From positions 1 to 58,084 of the forward strand of contig PLRJ01000190.1 in NCBI GenBank assembly GCA_003163855.1: a stretch of 58,084 nt of DNA, given 5' to 3'. The notes under the pieces are model-generated. The model ran no database searches. It saw only the letters and a program-made list of their open reading frames with translations, and was not told the origin of the DNA. The position numbers and the translations under genes are program-made. This DNA comes from Bryobacterales bacterium. Lineage in GTDB: Bacteria > Acidobacteriota > Terriglobia > Bryobacterales > Bryobacteraceae. Positions 41,574 through 50,611 of the stretch are shown piece by piece (the first letter of the stretch is position 1; each line of letters starts with the position of its first letter).

Positions 41574-41873
41574 TTACTTCGGCTTAAGCGCGTGTTTAAT
41601 CAATTCTTCCAAATCCGGTTTCGCTAGCGCCGTGTTGATAAACAGTTCCTGGCGGGCGCCGGCGCTAAGGGCGATACCTTTCCATCCGGTGGCAGTTGGT
41701 ACAGTGAGGCGGATGACAGGCTCTCCTTTAGCATCGCGCACCGGGCGGATGACGCCGGGGATGATGGATCGAATATTGGCATCGTCGCGCAGCAAGCGTT
41801 CCAGCACGGGCCGAAGGCCGTCGATGATGCTGTGCTCAATCTTAAGCTTGCCCTTTTCCGCGCGCAGTCTCAT
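41574..41873 (-). CDS. DUF2103-like small protein
   Basis: A 99-residue soluble protein (KIEHSIIDGLRPVLERLLRDDANIRSIIPGVIRPVR, TATGWKGIALSAGARQELFI) that resembles the DUF2103 family of predicted metal-binding proteins. It starts inside the TamB stop by ATGA, which ties it to the TamB operon. The family assignment is by eye and moderate; no metal-ligand cluster is obvious. Confidence 0.6.
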   Translation of the reverse strand: MRLRAEKGKLKIEHSIIDGLRPVLERLLRDDANIRSIIPGVIRPVRDAKGEPVIRLTVPTATGWKGIALSAGARQELFINTALAKPDLEELIKHALKPK

Positions 41874-44800
41874 TTGAAGCGTTTCTTGTACTGAAAGTCG
41901 ATGCCGAACTCGCCATTATCATCGCGTATGGCGACGATGGAGAATTGGCGATTCAACGCCCACTCTAAACGGAAAATTTGCTCGGAGGTTTGCGAGAGGT
42001 TAGTGATGTAAGTAACGGTAACGTCGCGCGAAATCTGCTGTTCGACTGAGAGGCGCGCTTGCGGGGTGTTGGTGATGCCTTGGACAAACGGATCGATGCG
42101 GATGTTGGTGATGCCGAAGAGACGCGACAGTCTGCCCGAAACGGGAGATATGGCCTGGCCGAGGACAGAGTTGACGCCCGAACTCAGGGCGCTAATGTCG
42201 CTGCCGCCTTGCGCATTGGATGTGGTTCCTACGCCGGGAGCACGGCCCACTGTGAGCAGCGCGATAATGTCGCGGGGCTGCAGCGGAGGGTCAGAACGGT
42301 AGTTGAAGTTCAGCTTGCTGGGCGTGCCGGAGATGGTGATGTCAACGGTGACGCCTCGGGTCTGGGTTTCGAGATCGAGATCGATCACCGGCTCAGCGCG
42401 CACCGTGTTAACGAAGTTGACTTCGCCGCGATTCAGTGTGTAGCGGGTGCCGAAAACGCGCAGGTCTCCCTGATTGGCGGTTATGCTGCCCAGCAGAATG
42501 GGATGGTCGGGGGTACCGCGCAAGCGGAGTTGAATTTCAGCTTCGACGTCGCGGCTAAGGTTGGTGCTGACTTGCAGGTTGGGTGCGCTTTCAACTGCGA
42601 TGTCGAGGTGCAAGCCATTTAAAAAGTCGCCCTGGTCGCCACTGGCCGAAGCGGTGGCGCCAGCCGCGGCCAGCAGGTTTCCGACGTCGGCGTTAGGAGT
42701 GAAGACCACGCGCGTCACGCTTAGGCTGCCGGAAAGAATGCTGCTGGTGCTGGTGCCGCTGAGCCGGAGATCGGAATTGGCCGTCACGCTGATGCTGTTG
42801 GCATAGCGCACTCGCACATTTTGCGCCTGGCCCTCCAGGTGATAAACCAACGGGGTACCCGCGGCAAAGTTGACGAAGCCGGTGAGGGAGAGTTGACCGC
42901 CGCCACTGGTAGCAGACATTTTTTGGATGGTGGCGCGGTTGCGGGTGAACACTACCGTTCCGTTCACGGCGCTGAGTCCATTGGGAATGCCGGTGAGGAA
43001 GAAAGAACCGTTGGTAACGTCGAGCGCTCCGGTCAGTGTAGGCGCGCTGAGCGAACCTCCAATAGTGACGGCGACCTCCGAAGCACCCGAGGATTGAACA
43101 TTGGGATCGAAAAGCGAAAATATCTGGAGGTTGGCTTTGCCTACGGCCTTGATGTTCAGCGGCTGCCTGCCTACCAGAGAAACTTCTCCAGTAAGCGCGA
43201 TGCTGGTGTCATTGCCGGTGATTTCAAAGCTGCGCACACGAGCGACGCCGCCGGCCGCTTCAATCAGGATGGGTGCTTTATTGCGAAGCATTATCTCGGT
43301 GCTGCCGGGCTTGACGGTGGCGAGGCGAACGGGCGAACTGATCTCCAGATCGTTGATGGTCAAGTGGCCGCGCATCTGCTCCGGTTTTTCCAACGGGCCG
43401 CTAAACTGCATGCCGCCCTGGAGGAAGCCGTTGATAGTGAGTCCTCCGGCGATGGTGGGGAGCAGACTTTTGAGCGTTGCGAAGTCAAGACGTGCGAGTT
43501 GGAGATCGCCTTCAATCGGGGTGCCCTCTACGAGTTGGGCATGGGCTTTGCCGTTCCATTCGGTTTGCAGCAGCTTGCCCGAATAGGAGAGAGCAAGCGA
43601 GTTGCCTTCGGTGACTGCCTTGATATTCGCCTCGCCATAGGGAATGCCCGCAATAGTCACGTGCGTGAGTGACGCTGTGCCGTCGGTACGCAAGGGTGCA
43701 ATTCCGCGGGCAGAGATTCGCAGCGAAGTATCGAAGTGAGCTTCTGCCTGCGCCGCCAGCGCGGGAGCGTACTTATGGATGGTAGAAAGACTGGCTAAGG
43801 GGAAGCCATTGGTGTCGGCGCGAAGATGCACGTCGCCGGTGGACCAGTTATTATTAGCGCGGCGGAAATCGCCGGAAAAGTTCAACAGCGCGGGACCTGA
43901 TTGCACGCGCCCATGCGAGACTTTCAGCAGATCACCTGCGAGATCAGTCTGGAAGGCAATCTGGTTGATCTGTTGCCCATAAGCATCAAGGTTGGCGATG
44001 CGGACATTGGCGTTGCCTGCCGGATCTGCGAGGGAGCCGGCGAGGTTCAGCGTTCCGGAAGCGATGCCGTTGATTACCGGAAGCGGTGCCGTGGAAAATA
44101 AGGCGGCTGTCTTCACTACGTCGAGGTCCGAGAAACGGGCGCTGAGTCGCATTGGTTGACTTTCGGAGATCGACCAATTAGCTAGTCCGAGCGAGGCCGA
44201 ACCTTTTAGGGTTCCTATAGGTTCGCTTAATTGGAATGAGGACAAATTGATGATGGATGCAGAAAGGGCAAGACGGCTATCGAATTGAGTGATGGTTTGA
44301 CCCTGCAGTTTGAAGTTGAAGGCCGCCAAGTCTCCCTGGAGTGTAGGAGCGCTGGCAAGATTCTCGATTGCGCCGGCGAAGTGAACATGGCCGCTGGCCG
44401 CCAAGGCCGGCATGTAAGCCGGTTGAATAGTAGCTCCGAGGATGGGCAGAACGGGAGTCAGGTCGGCCAAGTCGCTGGAATCGACCGATGCATCCAGATT
44501 GCCGCTCAGTGAGCCATCGAAGCTAAGTTGTGAGTGCGGCAACGAAAGCTTTACGTGTGAAAAGTGTACTTCGCCCGACCGGTCGGTGTAAGTGACTCCG
44601 GCGATTCCGGATGTTGGGATGGCGCCTGACTCAGGTGTAATGTCAACTTGAGCCCCAATGACGAAGTTGGCATCGGGCTGCTGGAGCGTCGCGGAAGCAA
44701 AGGCCGTTCCGGCGGCCATGCCCGACCAGGGTACGGGCTGTTTGGTTAGATAGGTGGCAACTTCCTGCAGGGAGACGCGAGAGACTCTTCCCTGTACTTG

Positions 44801-45862
44801 GAGGGAGCGATAGTTCTTGATGATTCCCTCTCCGGAAAAGTGAGCGCCGCGCGCCGAAGCGATCGCTTGTTTGATAACAACGCCCTGCTTGTCAGCGCGG
44901 ATGGCGGCTTCGGCGTCGATGCCTCGCAAGGTAAAGCGGCGGGAGACGTAATCGACCTGGCGGACTTTGGTTTGGCTGGTGAAGACGAAATCAGATCCCG
45001 CAGTGTCGAAACGGAAATCTCCTTTGACGTTCGCGCTGCCGTTTTGCAGCTGGTTCAAGCCTCCCAGAGTGGCCAAGTCGTTCATGGCGAACGCAGCGTC
45101 CAATGCGAACGCGCCGTTCGGGCGTTCAAAGCGGTTTAGCGTGCCCGATCCATCGATGGTTGAGTGATCTGACGTGATATGAAACGAGTCGAATTGAAGG
45201 CTGTTCTCGAGCAGGTGGGCTTTAGCTTGCAGATTCAACAAAGGCGGCTTTAGACTGCGGAATTGCAACTCGGTCGCCGGGAGGGCGATGGCTAAATCGT
45301 AACTGGAACGCGCCAGGTTGTAAGCCAGATCGAGCGCGAAGTGGTAAGACGACAAATCGAGCCGTTCTCGCCGGTCATTCAGTGAGAAAACTCCGTTGTG
45401 AAGTTCGAGACGACCGATTTTGAGGTCGAGCAGTTGTTGAATGGGATGGTGCGAGGAATTGTGAATCTTAGGAGTGGGTATATTAGTGGTGCCATTTGGG
45501 GAGATCAGCAGGTGAACCTCTGGTTTATCCATTGTCAGTGATTCAATATCGATATCGCGGCGCCAAAATGAGAGGATCTTGAGACCGATTTTCAGCCTTT
45601 GTATGCGTACAAGCGGCTCAGCACTGGGCGGCTCGGTTCCATGCAGAACAAAGTTGCCGGCCTCCGCGGTGATAGTGCCGGTATCGTAGCTGAACGTTCC
45701 GATTTCAACCTTGCCACCGGTGGCGCGTTCGACTACCGCGATGAGGCGAGTGCGAACGAGATTCATGAACCAGCGCGTGTGCATGGTCCACCAGCCCGCC
45801 AGTACCACAATGAGCAGCAGCGAGATGACAGCCGGCAAAAAGTAGCGCAGAAACCGTCCCAT
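41870..45862 (-). CDS. tamB: TamB/DUF490 family outer-membrane-linked bridge protein
   Basis: A 1330-residue protein with an N-terminal membrane anchor (YFLPAVISLLLIVVLAGWW) and then long beta-rich, repeat-like sequence expected to form a hydrophobic-lined beta-taco rod. The C-terminal DUF490/TamB domain is clear: RGTPDHPILLGSITANQGDLRVFGTRYTLNRGEVNFVN, DLDLETQTRGVTVDITISGT, RSDPPLQPRDIIALLTVGR, and the end GEFGIDFQYKKRFK. Members move lipids between membranes or help outer-membrane protein assembly with TamA. It is 6 bases behind the SurA-like gene and 1 operon from the Omp85 gene. Confidence 0.93.
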   Translation of the reverse strand: MGRFLRYFLPAVISLLLIVVLAGWWTMHTRWFMNLVRTRLIAVVERATGGKVEIGTFSYDTGTITAEAGNFVLHGTEPPSAEPLVRIQRLKIGLKILSFWRRDIDIESLTMDKPEVHLLISPNGTTNIPTPKIHNSSHHPIQQLLDLKIGRLELHNGVFSLNDRRERLDLSSYHFALDLAYNLARSSYDLAIALPATELQFRSLKPPLLNLQAKAHLLENSLQFDSFHITSDHSTIDGSGTLNRFERPNGAFALDAAFAMNDLATLGGLNQLQNGSANVKGDFRFDTAGSDFVFTSQTKVRQVDYVSRRFTLRGIDAEAAIRADKQGVVIKQAIASARGAHFSGEGIIKNYRSLQVQGRVSRVSLQEVATYLTKQPVPWSGMAAGTAFASATLQQPDANFVIGAQVDITPESGAIPTSGIAGVTYTDRSGEVHFSHVKLSLPHSQLSFDGSLSGNLDASVDSSDLADLTPVLPILGATIQPAYMPALAASGHVHFAGAIENLASAPTLQGDLAAFNFKLQGQTITQFDSRLALSASIINLSSFQLSEPIGTLKGSASLGLANWSISESQPMRLSARFSDLDVVKTAALFSTAPLPVINGIASGTLNLAGSLADPAGNANVRIANLDAYGQQINQIAFQTDLAGDLLKVSHGRVQSGPALLNFSGDFRRANNNWSTGDVHLRADTNGFPLASLSTIHKYAPALAAQAEAHFDTSLRISARGIAPLRTDGTASLTHVTIAGIPYGEANIKAVTEGNSLALSYSGKLLQTEWNGKAHAQLVEGTPIEGDLQLARLDFATLKSLLPTIAGGLTINGFLQGGMQFSGPLEKPEQMRGHLTINDLEISSPVRLATVKPGSTEIMLRNKAPILIEAAGGVARVRSFEITGNDTSIALTGEVSLVGRQPLNIKAVGKANLQIFSLFDPNVQSSGASEVAVTIGGSLSAPTLTGALDVTNGSFFLTGIPNGLSAVNGTVVFTRNRATIQKMSATSGGGQLSLTGFVNFAAGTPLVYHLEGQAQNVRVRYANSISVTANSDLRLSGTSTSSILSGSLSVTRVVFTPNADVGNLLAAAGATASASGDQGDFLNGLHLDIAVESAPNLQVSTNLSRDVEAEIQLRLRGTPDHPILLGSITANQGDLRVFGTRYTLNRGEVNFVNTVRAEPVIDLDLETQTRGVTVDITISGTPSKLNFNYRSDPPLQPRDIIALLTVGRAPGVGTTSNAQGGSDISALSSGVNSVLGQAISPVSGRLSRLFGITNIRIDPFVQGITNTPQARLSVEQQISRDVTVTYITNLSQTSEQIFRLEWALNRQFSIVAIRDDNGEFGIDFQYKKRFK

Positions 45863-45868
45863 AGAATC

Positions 45869-46489
45869 CTACCGGAGTGCCGTATCGAGGTACACGATGT
45901 TGACCTGCTTGCGGGCTTCGGCAAGCCAGGTGTTGAGCGCGGCGTCGGTTCGCTCTTCGGTCAGCTTTTGCGAAATGGCATCGCGCTTGGTTTGAGTTAA
46001 CGGCGGAGGCTCGGTGCCGGGATGCTCGGTTTGGTTGGCTAACTCGATATCTGCGTCTGACACCGATACATCAGGGCTGAATCGGTATTCGATGAAGCGG
46101 AGCATGGTGAGTTGCGCCTTCAGGTAGTTGACCAGGGTGGCCTGGGTGAGATTGTACGATTTCAGCAGGCTTGGGAAAGCAGCCTCACCACCCAGACTAT
46201 TTTCCACTTGCCGCAGATAGATGGACACCTCCTGGTCAGTAGGCAGCGGATAGCGGCTGACTTCCATCTCATGCTGGATGAGGAGGCGCTGCACCAGTCT
46301 GTCGGCAGACGCCCGGCGCGCATCCATACTGCGGTTGACCGGTTCACCATTGATTAGTGCGACCACTCGCAGATCTTCATCGATGCCGAGTTCGGTTATC
46401 ACTTGCTGACCTACCGTAATGGCAAGCTTGTCGATGAGTTCCGCGCGCAGGGTCAGCGAGAACACAGCCATTAATAATAGCCTCTTCAT
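45869..46489 (-). CDS. SurA N-terminal-domain-like periplasmic chaperone, no PPIase domain
   Basis: A 206-residue exported protein (signal about residues 1-16). The rest is helical with features of the SurA N-terminal chaperone domain: IDKLAITVGQQVIT and a RLLIQHEMEV helix, LPTDQEVSIYLRQVEN, and KLTEERTDAALNTWLAEARKQVNIVYL at the end. No parvulin (peptidyl-prolyl isomerase) domain is present. Its start shares a base with the Omp85 stop (TGATG). Position between Omp85 and TamB suggests a chaperone for delivery or folding of outer-membrane proteins. Confidence 0.7.
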   Translation of the reverse strand: MKRLLLMAVFSLTLRAELIDKLAITVGQQVITELGIDEDLRVVALINGEPVNRSMDARRASADRLVQRLLIQHEMEVSRYPLPTDQEVSIYLRQVENSLGGEAAFPSLLKSYNLTQATLVNYLKAQLTMLRFIEYRFSPDVSVSDADIELANQTEHPGTEPPPLTQTKRDAISQKLTEERTDAALNTWLAEARKQVNIVYLDTALR

Positions 46490-49434
46490 CAGAATGCCTG
46501 CCCAAGCGAGAAGTGAAATTGGAACGCATTGATTTTCTGCACGGTGGATATGGCGGTGTTGTTGATTAAATCCTGTTCCGTGCCCTTGAGCCCGAAGAAT
46601 CGCGGCGCGTCCGGGCTCAGTGAGAGGTCGAGCCGGATTGGGCCTATGGGCGTTCTATAACGAATGCCAACGCCGGCAGATTGAACCATGTAGTTGAAGT
46701 CAGTAAGGTTGCGCTGGCGGAAGCGAAAGCTGAACTGGCTAAGTGAGCTATAGACGTTACCGGCATCCTGAAAAATGACGCCACCGAGGTTATCGCCAAA
46801 CAGTGGGAAGCGCAGTTCGAAGGTGTTGGCCAGCAGGACATTGCCGCCGAGTGGGAAGCCGGTGGTGGGATCGCGCGGACCAGCTTGAAAATCTGGAAAC
46901 GAGCGCAAAGAGGTAGAACCGCCCGAATAGATTCGTTCTGCCAGCGGTATGCTTGGTCTGCCGCCTGTTCGACTAATAACGCCGAATTGTGTGTTGCGCG
47001 CAAACACCAGGTCGCGGCCGAAGAGATGATAAGTGGAGTTGCGAAATAAGCCGCGCGCGAACTGAGTTTGCGATCCCAGAAAACCTGGGGCATAACTGAT
47101 GTCGACGGTAGTATAAACGCCGCTGTGCGCGTCGGTGGGATTGTCGCGCTTGTCCTGGATGATGGAGAACTCACCCAGACCAACGGTCTCGGGCTGAGAA
47201 AGCAGCGGCACCAGCAGGTTGTCAATCTTGAGGTTAGAGAGCGTCACGTTGCGGAACACCAACCGATATTGAAATGTGTAGGCGCGCGACACACGCTGGC
47301 TCAGTTGAAGCGAACCTTCGCGTCTGTGCGCCGTATAGGTTCTGATGTCGTTTGAATTTTCAATTAGCGCTGTTGTGGTTAAACTAAGCTTCTCGTTAGA
47401 GATGAATTGAGGAACAAAATAGGTGAGGGCGACTCGTTGATCAATAGTGGAGGCTGCGGTTTGAATGCCGATGGTTTGGCCCACGCCCAGGAAGTTGATC
47501 CGGCTGACACCTAACTGCACGCGTGGAGCAAAGCCCGTGCTGCCTGCCGGATTCTCAAGACTCGTGACACCGCCTCCGATACGGGCGATCTGGGCGCCGA
47601 CACCGAAATTGAAAGAATAGTGACTGGCTTCGTCAAGATCGTAGAGAACGTACTTGTCGTCCTCCTGGCCATCGGGATTTTGGACCGCGGTGTTCACTTT
47701 GGCGAAGATGCCGAGATCGTAAAGGCGGCGCTGGCTGTCGGTTTCTTCCGTTAGGGAAAGCGGGCTGCCTGATTTCAGTTCGATGCGGTCGAGCACAAGG
47801 CTCTGGCGCGTAGTATCCAGGCCTGTCACCAGCACCTGCCGCACGTATTTGCGGGGACCGGGCTTCATGACGTAGCGGACATTAACGGTATCGGGAGAGG
47901 CACCGGGAGTGATAAAGAAATCGAAGGTGGCGTTCAGATAGCCGCGCCCATAGTAGTAATTCAGGAAGTTGGTGCGGTCGTCGGCAATGCTGTTGTCGCT
48001 ATACGGTTGATGGTCGGAGGACGCCAGCATGCCTTTTAGAACGCGCAGGTCGTCGAAGTTTACTCCTTCAATAGCGAGGCTGGAGACAAACCATTGGCGG
48101 CCCTCTTCAATCTGAATTTCGAGTCCGAGATGATTCTCAATATCTTTGTAATCGTCCAGAACATGGGGAATCACTTTAACGTCGCGGAATCCGTTTGCTG
48201 TGTAAAGATTCTGGATGGCCTGCAGATCCTGCTGCATCAGTGCTTCACTGAAACGGCCGTAAGGGAACCGGGGTATGCTGGCAGGTTCGATGGAAAGGCG
48301 TTCCCGCACGGTGGACTCCGGAAAGTAGTGATTGCCAATAATAGTTAGCGCGACGAACTTATGCCGGCTTCCGCGCACAACCGAGTAGGTGATTACCTGC
48401 TCATGTGGACGTTTGCCGCTGGCTACGCTATGCGTCACTTCCGCCTCAAAATAGCCCTGCGCCTGGAAGTATTGTTCCAGGCTGTGCTCGCCTTCGACAA
48501 GAAGATCGGTATCCACCGACTTTTCCTGAAAAACGGGGATCAACTGGTTGAGCTTTCCCGAACTGACCCGCGCCCCGATGATGCGGATGGTGATGCGGGG
48601 GCCGGCCGCAATCTGAATAAAAGGTTGCACGGTGTTTGACGGCTGATGATAATCGAGCTTCATCAATGTAACTTTTGATTCCAGCAGGCTGCGCTTTTCG
48701 TAATAGCGGCGAACATTGTCTATGCCCTGACGGGTGCGCGCCTCGGTAACTTGCTGCCAGCCTAAATTAAGAAAGCCGTAAAGCCGGCGCCAGCGGGTGG
48801 CACGTACAACGTCCTGAATAGGACGACCTGCCTCTCCGGATACTTCAGGAGACTGATAGCGGGCCCTTTGACCTTCGTCTACATCGAACGTGACATTGGC
48901 TTCTTCAAACTTGTTTTCGAGTTCTATGTCTGCACTCACGTTTGCGTTGTAGTAGCCATTTTGGCGAAGAATATCCAACAGCGATTCAACTGCCTGGTTC
49001 TTGTCGGCGTTGCTATAGGGGGTTCCCAGCTTCAGCTTGGTGGCTGCGATAAGTTGGCCATTATTGGGCGGCTGTTTGACTCCTGTTATTTCCACATGGC
49101 CGACGAAGTAAGCCGGCTTGGTGAGGAAACGCAGGGTCACGCCCCCGTCTTGTTCGGAAGCATCCACTGCTAAGTCGGCGTAGCGTCCCGACGCAAAGAG
49201 GTTTTGAATGGCTTGGCGCAGGTCGTGCTCGTGAAAAGGGGTGCCTGGCGAAAACGGCAGTTTTTGCTTCAATTGCTCTGGCGTCAGCGGCTGTTCTGCG
49301 GGTTGGAACTCGATGGCCTGAATCGTCTTGCCTTCAAAGCGAAGCGCTTCCTGGAGCAAGCTCGGGGGTGTGCCCTGCTGCGCAACGCACGCCATGCCTG
49401 CGAGCATTGTTAGCATCGTTATAATTGTTAGCAT
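46489..49434 (-). CDS. Omp85-family outer-membrane assembly protein with about seven POTRA repeats
   Basis: With the start at ATG 49434 the protein has 981 residues and a signal peptide (MLTIITMLTMLAGMACVAQQ). Counting repeats of the beta-alpha-alpha-beta POTRA pattern (ending in VEITGV, SPEVSG, IRIIGA, LTIIGN, LAIEGV, VLVTGL), I find about seven before the beta-barrel, which starts near FNFGVGAQIARIGGG. The barrel ends IRYRTPIGPIRLDLSLSPDAP and HFSLGQAF with a C-terminal aromatic, typical of Omp85. BamA usually has five, TamA three. The TamB partner downstream favours a TamA-like role, but it may be a BamA. A later ATG (49416) is an alternative start. Confidence 0.9.
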   Translation of the reverse strand: MLTIITMLTMLAGMACVAQQGTPPSLLQEALRFEGKTIQAIEFQPAEQPLTPEQLKQKLPFSPGTPFHEHDLRQAIQNLFASGRYADLAVDASEQDGGVTLRFLTKPAYFVGHVEITGVKQPPNNGQLIAATKLKLGTPYSNADKNQAVESLLDILRQNGYYNANVSADIELENKFEEANVTFDVDEGQRARYQSPEVSGEAGRPIQDVVRATRWRRLYGFLNLGWQQVTEARTRQGIDNVRRYYEKRSLLESKVTLMKLDYHQPSNTVQPFIQIAAGPRITIRIIGARVSSGKLNQLIPVFQEKSVDTDLLVEGEHSLEQYFQAQGYFEAEVTHSVASGKRPHEQVITYSVVRGSRHKFVALTIIGNHYFPESTVRERLSIEPASIPRFPYGRFSEALMQQDLQAIQNLYTANGFRDVKVIPHVLDDYKDIENHLGLEIQIEEGRQWFVSSLAIEGVNFDDLRVLKGMLASSDHQPYSDNSIADDRTNFLNYYYGRGYLNATFDFFITPGASPDTVNVRYVMKPGPRKYVRQVLVTGLDTTRQSLVLDRIELKSGSPLSLTEETDSQRRLYDLGIFAKVNTAVQNPDGQEDDKYVLYDLDEASHYSFNFGVGAQIARIGGGVTSLENPAGSTGFAPRVQLGVSRINFLGVGQTIGIQTAASTIDQRVALTYFVPQFISNEKLSLTTTALIENSNDIRTYTAHRREGSLQLSQRVSRAYTFQYRLVFRNVTLSNLKIDNLLVPLLSQPETVGLGEFSIIQDKRDNPTDAHSGVYTTVDISYAPGFLGSQTQFARGLFRNSTYHLFGRDLVFARNTQFGVISRTGGRPSIPLAERIYSGGSTSLRSFPDFQAGPRDPTTGFPLGGNVLLANTFELRFPLFGDNLGGVIFQDAGNVYSSLSQFSFRFRQRNLTDFNYMVQSAGVGIRYRTPIGPIRLDLSLSPDAPRFFGLKGTEQDLINNTAISTVQKINAFQFHFSLGQAF

Positions 49435-49441
49435 CGTTATA
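49406..49441. repeat. Perfect 18-bp tandem duplication at divergent start codons
   Basis: Plus-strand attgttagcatcgttata occurs twice head to tail at 49406-49423 and 49424-49441. It spans the start of the Omp85 gene, where it duplicates six codons (MLTIIT), and ends two bases before the ThiF-like ATG. Each copy ends with a tata segment; the junction creates TATAAT (49420-49425) on the plus strand and the first copy provides TATAAC-like minus-strand sequence. Confidence 0.9.
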
Positions 49442-49442
49442 T

Positions 49443-50462
49443 ATGATGCCGGGCGACGAAGAACGATATTCCCGGCAGATTTTATTCGCGCCGATCGGCT
49501 TGGAAGGCCAGGACAAGATCCGCCAAGCTGAGGTTTGTATCGTGGGTTGCGGAGCACTAGGCAGCTTCCAGGCAGAGGCGCTTGCCCGAGCTGGTGTAGG
49601 GCGCTTGCGATTGATTGATCGTGACTACGTTGATCATACGAATCTTCAAAGACAGTGGTTATACTCCGAAGCTGACGCGGAAAACGAGTCTCCCAAGGCC
49701 ATTGCCGCGGCTGGAAGGCTGCAGCGTGTAAACAGCGGAGTGCAAGTGGACCCCGTAGTGGCCGATGTTACTCCTTCGAACGCAGAGGAGCTAGTCAATG
49801 GCTTTCACCTTATCTTAGATGGCACTGACAATTTTGAAACGCGCTATCTCCTCAATGATATTAGCGTCAAGCTGGACATCCCCTGGGTTTATGGGGCGGC
49901 GTTAGGCAGCTATGGCATTGTGATGCCGGTTGTGCCGGGCGTTGGACCTTGCTTTGCGTGTGTTTACCCTGAACCTCCAGCGGGACCGCAGGAAACTTGC
50001 GATGTCAACGGCATACTGGCTTCGACGACCGCCGCCGTCGCCTCGTTGCAGGTAGCCGCGGCTTTGCGGTTAATTGTTGGTTGGCCTGATTTTGCCTGCC
50101 GCATTCAGACGCTGGACGTTTGGAGCGGAAGTTTGCGCCAGATGAGCGCCGGGGCGCGCGACAAAGACTGCGTGGTGTGCGGGCGGCGGGACTTTCGGTA
50201 TTTGGACGGTTATAAAAGGACGCCGGTAAGCTTGTGCGGCAGGAATGCGGTGCAGATTCATGAACTGGCACGGCCATTGAATTTGATGGACCTAGCGGTG
50301 CGCTTGCGGCCGTTGGGTGAGGTGCGAGTGAACGAGTTCGCGCTGCGCCTGGCGATTCCGAAGTTCCAATTGACGTTTTTCGCGGATGGCCGGGCGATTG
50401 TTAAAGGGACCACTGATGTCGGTGTGGCGCGTAGTCTTTATGCGCGACTTATCGGATCGTGA
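49443..50462 (+). CDS. ThiF/MoeB-type E1-like adenylyltransferase
   Basis: A 339-residue protein. The start ATG 49443 is nine bases from the Omp85 start (ATG 49446 is also possible). It has the E1 core: GDEERYSRQI, VGCGALGSFQAEALARAGVG nucleotide-binding, DRDYVDHTNLQRQ with the Arg finger region, and FETRYLLND. CVVCG and the earlier CFACVYP are the zinc-binding cysteine pairs. It adenylates the C terminus of a small sulfur carrier (ThiS, MoaD or a related protein). No such carrier is nearby. The C-terminal extension (about 260-339) could hold a MoaD/ThiS-like segment, but this is not clear. Confidence 0.85.
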   Translation: MMPGDEERYSRQILFAPIGLEGQDKIRQAEVCIVGCGALGSFQAEALARAGVGRLRLIDRDYVDHTNLQRQWLYSEADAENESPKAIAAAGRLQRVNSGVQVDPVVADVTPSNAEELVNGFHLILDGTDNFETRYLLNDISVKLDIPWVYGAALGSYGIVMPVVPGVGPCFACVYPEPPAGPQETCDVNGILASTTAAVASLQVAAALRLIVGWPDFACRIQTLDVWSGSLRQMSAGARDKDCVVCGRRDFRYLDGYKRTPVSLCGRNAVQIHELARPLNLMDLAVRLRPLGEVRVNEFALRLAIPKFQLTFFADGRAIVKGTTDVGVARSLYARLIGS

Positions 50463-50498
50463 TGGTGGGCTAGTTTAGAATCAAGTAAGCGTTGAATT

Positions 50499-50575
50499 GG
50501 GCGGTTAGCTCAGCCGGTTAGAGCGCCTGCCTTACAAGCAGGAGGTCCACAGTTCGATCCTGTGACCGCCCACCA
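50499..50575 (+). tRNA. tRNA-Val (anticodon TAC)
   Basis: The 77-base gene folds as a cloverleaf. The acceptor stem is gggcggt/accgccc, the D arm contains agctcagccggttagagc, the anticodon stem cctgc/gcagg encloses cttacaa with anticodon TAC, and the T arm contains acagttcgatcctgt. The CCA end is encoded. It lies 36 bases downstream of the ThiF-like gene. Confidence 0.97.
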
Positions 50576-50611
50576 TCTGAATCAACTTACAGAACACCAC
50601 ACCAAACAACC

